The position numbers and the translations under genes are program-made. 8,405 nt of DNA from Erythrobacter sp. CCH5-A1 (GTDB lineage Bacteria > Pseudomonadota > Alphaproteobacteria > Sphingomonadales > Sphingomonadaceae). Below, piece after piece: positions 6,901 through 8,405 of the stretch; positions within the stretch are counted from its first letter, which is position 1, and the number at the start of each line of letters is the position of its first letter. Below the pieces are notes generated by a model, which saw nothing but the letters and a program-made list of their open reading frames with translations, was not told where the DNA came from and did not search any database. Location of the stretch: contig NZ_LSKQ01000038.1 of assembly GCF_001557115.1 (NCBI RefSeq), forward strand, positions 1-8,405, written 5' to 3'.

Positions 6901-7836
6901 ATGAACCTCAGTCTGATCGAAGCCTTCAATGCGGTCATGCGGACCGGGTCCACAACGCGCGGGGCCGAGCTGCTCGGGGTGTCCCAGCCCGCCATCAGCC
7001 GTTCTTTGAAGCGGCTCGAGGATGTGACCCGGCTCAAGCTGTTCGAACGACAAGGTCCACGTCTGCTCCCAACAGCGGAAGCTGAAATCTTCTACCAAGA
7101 GATCGTCGATAGCTACGTCGGGCTCGATCGCCTGAAGCAAGCGGTCGCGCGGATCCGGTCAGTCGGCACCGGATCTCTCCGGATCGCCTCGTCGGCAGCG
7201 CTGGGCCTGTCGCTGATCCCGCGTGTGATCAGCCTTTTCATCGAACGACACCCGGGCGTGACTGTAACCTTCGAGATCGCCAATTCGAGCATGGTTCGAA
7301 ATCTCGTTGCAAGCGGGACTTATGACATCGGCTTGTGCGCCGATGAGATTGACACGACCAATGTCGTCGCCGAGCCATTTCTTACGACGAGGGGCATCTG
7401 CGTCATGCCGAGCGGCCACCCTCTGGCCAAGCTCGAAACTATCAAGCCGATCGACCTGGACGGCGTGGCGCTTGTTTCTCTTTCACCAGATGATACGGCG
7501 CGCAGGCAGCTCGACGCGTCGCTGCGTCAGGTGGGGGCGCAACCCAAGGTTGTGGTCGAAACACAGTTCGGCGCTTCGGTCTGTCAACTGGTAGCAGAGG
7601 GCGCGGGCGTTGGCCTCACCAACGCCGTTTCGTTCGTGGCGAGCCAGTTCGAGGCCCAAGGGCTCATTGCGCGGCCTTTCGAGCCAGCGATTGCCTTTCG
7701 CGCGCTGATGATCCTACCGCCGCATCGCGGCAAATCGCGATTGCTGGAAGATCTTCTGACTACGCTGATGGTTGAACGCGACTACCTTCAGCGCGCGTGC
7801 GAAACGCGTTTCGGGGGCGTTCCGGGCGGATCTTAG
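6901..7836 (+). CDS. LysR-type transcriptional regulator
   Basis: A 311-residue LysR-family DNA-binding regulator, of normal length. Residues 1-60 hold the winged helix-turn-helix: LSLIEAFNAVMRTGSTTRGAE, then LLGVSQPAISRSLKRLE (24-40), then LFERQGPRLLPTAEA. The linker helix follows, and the co-inducer domain starts near GSLRIASSAALGLSLIP (91-107), continuing through YDIGLCADE and the CVMPSGHPLA segment. The frame is open further upstream, but the first residue must be ATG 6901 because the HTH begins there at the family's usual position; earlier ATGs would place the upstream operator inside the coding region. It is divergent from the C-S lyase and probably controls it and itself. Its TAG overlaps the stop codon of the convergent RidA gene. 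The inducer is unknown, perhaps a sulfur amino acid. Confidence 0.95.
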   Translation: MNLSLIEAFNAVMRTGSTTRGAELLGVSQPAISRSLKRLEDVTRLKLFERQGPRLLPTAEAEIFYQEIVDSYVGLDRLKQAVARIRSVGTGSLRIASSAALGLSLIPRVISLFIERHPGVTVTFEIANSSMVRNLVASGTYDIGLCADEIDTTNVVAEPFLTTRGICVMPSGHPLAKLETIKPIDLDGVALVSLSPDDTARRQLDASLRQVGAQPKVVVETQFGASVCQLVAEGAGVGLTNAVSFVASQFEAQGLIARPFEPAIAFRALMILPPHRGKSRLLEDLLTTLMVERDYLQRACETRFGGVPGGS

Positions 7837-8212
7837 CCGCGCAGCATGCATTGCGCACTCACTTCGACAACCACACCAAACGGCAGACTGGAAACGCCCA
7901 CTGCCGCGCGTGCGTGGCGCCCGCTTTCGCCCAGCACGGTCGCAATCAGGTCCGAAGCGCCATTGATGACCGTCGAGTGCTCGGTGAACCCGAAAGCAGA
8001 CTGGACGAACCCGCACAATTGCACGCAGCCTTCCAGTCAATCCAGATCGCCTTCGATCGCTTCGTTGAGACCTGCGAGTATCGCAACGGCGCATTGCTGG
8101 GCTGCTGCAACACCTCGGTCAATCGATGTCCCGTTTCCAAGTGTGGCAGTGATCAGGCCATCATCCGTCCGCGACAACTGGCCGGAAGTCGTAATCAGTG
8201 CACCCCTGCGTG
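7833..8212 (-). pseudogene. RidA/YjgF-family protein, 5'-truncated and nonsense-mutated
   Basis: One - strand frame encodes a RidA-like protein. From the break it reads RRGALITTSGQLSRTDDG, then GVAAAQQCAVAILAGLNEAIEGDLD, a TGA stop (8039-8037), then LEGCVQLCGFVQSAFGF, VINGASDLIATVLG and GRHARAAVGVSSLPFGVVVEVSA. The two halves are in the same frame, so the defect is a single codon; family members usually have arginine after GDLD, and CGA to TGA is one transition. About 28-30 N-terminal residues are missing where the IS66 end begins. RidA proteins hydrolyse reactive enamines/imines such as 2-aminoacrylate, which PLP beta-lyases release, so the position beside the C-S lyase makes sense. The stop codon overlaps that of lysR tail-to-tail. 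A functional product is unlikely; readthrough could not restore the N-terminus. Confidence 0.85.
8205..8212. repeat. Predicted 8-bp target-site copy flanking the IS66 element
   Basis: IS66-family elements duplicate 8 bp on insertion. The eight bases next to the element's GTAAGCG end are CCTGCGTG. The partner copy should lie at the far end of the element, outside the window, so this is a prediction. Confidence 0.4.
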
Positions 8213-8405
8213 GTAAGCGATGTCCTGAGCCCACCTTGCACGGGTGATGCGGAGCGCCGAGTGTCCGCGCCCTGATTGTTGAGGGGCGCTGGTGCTATGA
8301 CGATGTCATGTGATGATGCTGGTATCAGCGGTGTGCGGCGCTTCGAGGTTTTCACCGGTGTCGGCAAGCGTCGGGACTGGCCGCCGGAGGTGAAGGCCTC
8401 GATCG
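8213..8405 (+). mobile_element. IS66-family insertion sequence, left end
   Basis: The terminus GTAAGCGATGTCCTGAGCCC fits the GTAA-starting inverted repeats of IS66-family elements. It coincides with the exact point where RidA homology stops on the other strand. A tnpA start follows 84 bp inside, preceded by a GAGGGG ribosome site. The element continues beyond the window, so tnpB, tnpC and the right inverted repeat cannot be checked. Confidence 0.82.
8297..8405 (+). CDS. tnpA: IS66 TnpA accessory transposition protein, N-terminal part
   Basis: The first 36 residues are visible, running off the window. The text GVRRFEVFTGVGKRRDWPPEVKASI matches the RRxEVxTGxxRRRxWpxExKaxI opening of IS66 OrfA/TnpA, a small helix-turn-helix protein (about 130 aa when complete) needed for transposition together with TnpB and the TnpC transposase. 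ATG 8297 is chosen because GAGGGG (8281-8286) lies about 10 bases ahead; an ATG two codons later is an alternative. The gene is directed away from the interrupted RidA gene. Confidence 0.82.
   Translation, partial: MTMSCDDAGISGVRRFEVFTGVGKRRDWPPEVKASI

Noticed and set aside
8037..8039. The TGA in the RidA gene as a recoded (selenocysteine or readthrough) codon
   Set aside because: RidA proteins have no known selenocysteine at this place, family members carry an ordinary residue there, and the gene has also lost its 5' end, so decay is the simpler reading.
8161..8234. GTG 8234 as the true start of a short RidA protein
   Set aside because: Codons before about 8211 belong to the IS66 terminus; the resulting residues (VGSGHRLP) have no RidA similarity.

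Overview
The window looks like an accessory segment of an alphaproteobacterial chromosome or plasmid, most likely a sphingomonad (Sphingomonadales). The basis is the style of the long TonB-dependent receptor, the high-GC codon use, and the mix of heavy-metal, transport and IS66-type sequences. Taxonomy is inference; no rRNA or other marker gene is present.

Left part (1-1192): the 3' end of a heavy-metal P1B-type ATPase gene on the + strand carries the HEGST signature of the P1B-4 subgroup. It converges on a small DUF3703-family gene on the - strand, a family often found beside metal-efflux genes. About 480 bp after it (713-1192) hold no gene I can recognise.

Central part (1193-6900): three - strand genes are separated by unusually long gaps of about 395 and 324 bp. 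They encode a TonB-dependent outer-membrane receptor, an APC-family amino-acid permease and a MetC-type cystathionine beta-lyase (PLP-dependent C-S lyase). A divergent LysR-type regulator lies beside the lyase. The lyase/lysR gap contains a perfect T-N11-A inverted repeat (CATTAT-N11-ATAATG) that overlaps a consensus TATAAT, which ends six bases before the lysR ATG. A look-alike of the left half of this region (CATTrTGCGGAwT) lies upstream of the receptor gene.

Right part (7833-8405): a RidA/YjgF-family gene runs tail-to-tail into lysR. It is broken twice, by an in-frame TGA at 8037-8039 and by loss of its 5' end at position 8212/8213. There the terminus of an IS66-family insertion sequence begins (GTAAGCG...), followed by the start of its tnpA gene, which runs off the window.

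As a unit, the receptor, permease, C-S lyase, regulator and RidA read as a LysR-controlled module: it would import a sulfur-containing amino acid or conjugate, cleave its C-S bond and detoxify the reactive enamine released. The detoxifying member appears recently lost. Pathway and substrate are inferred from gene families and neighbourhood, not shown by the sequence.
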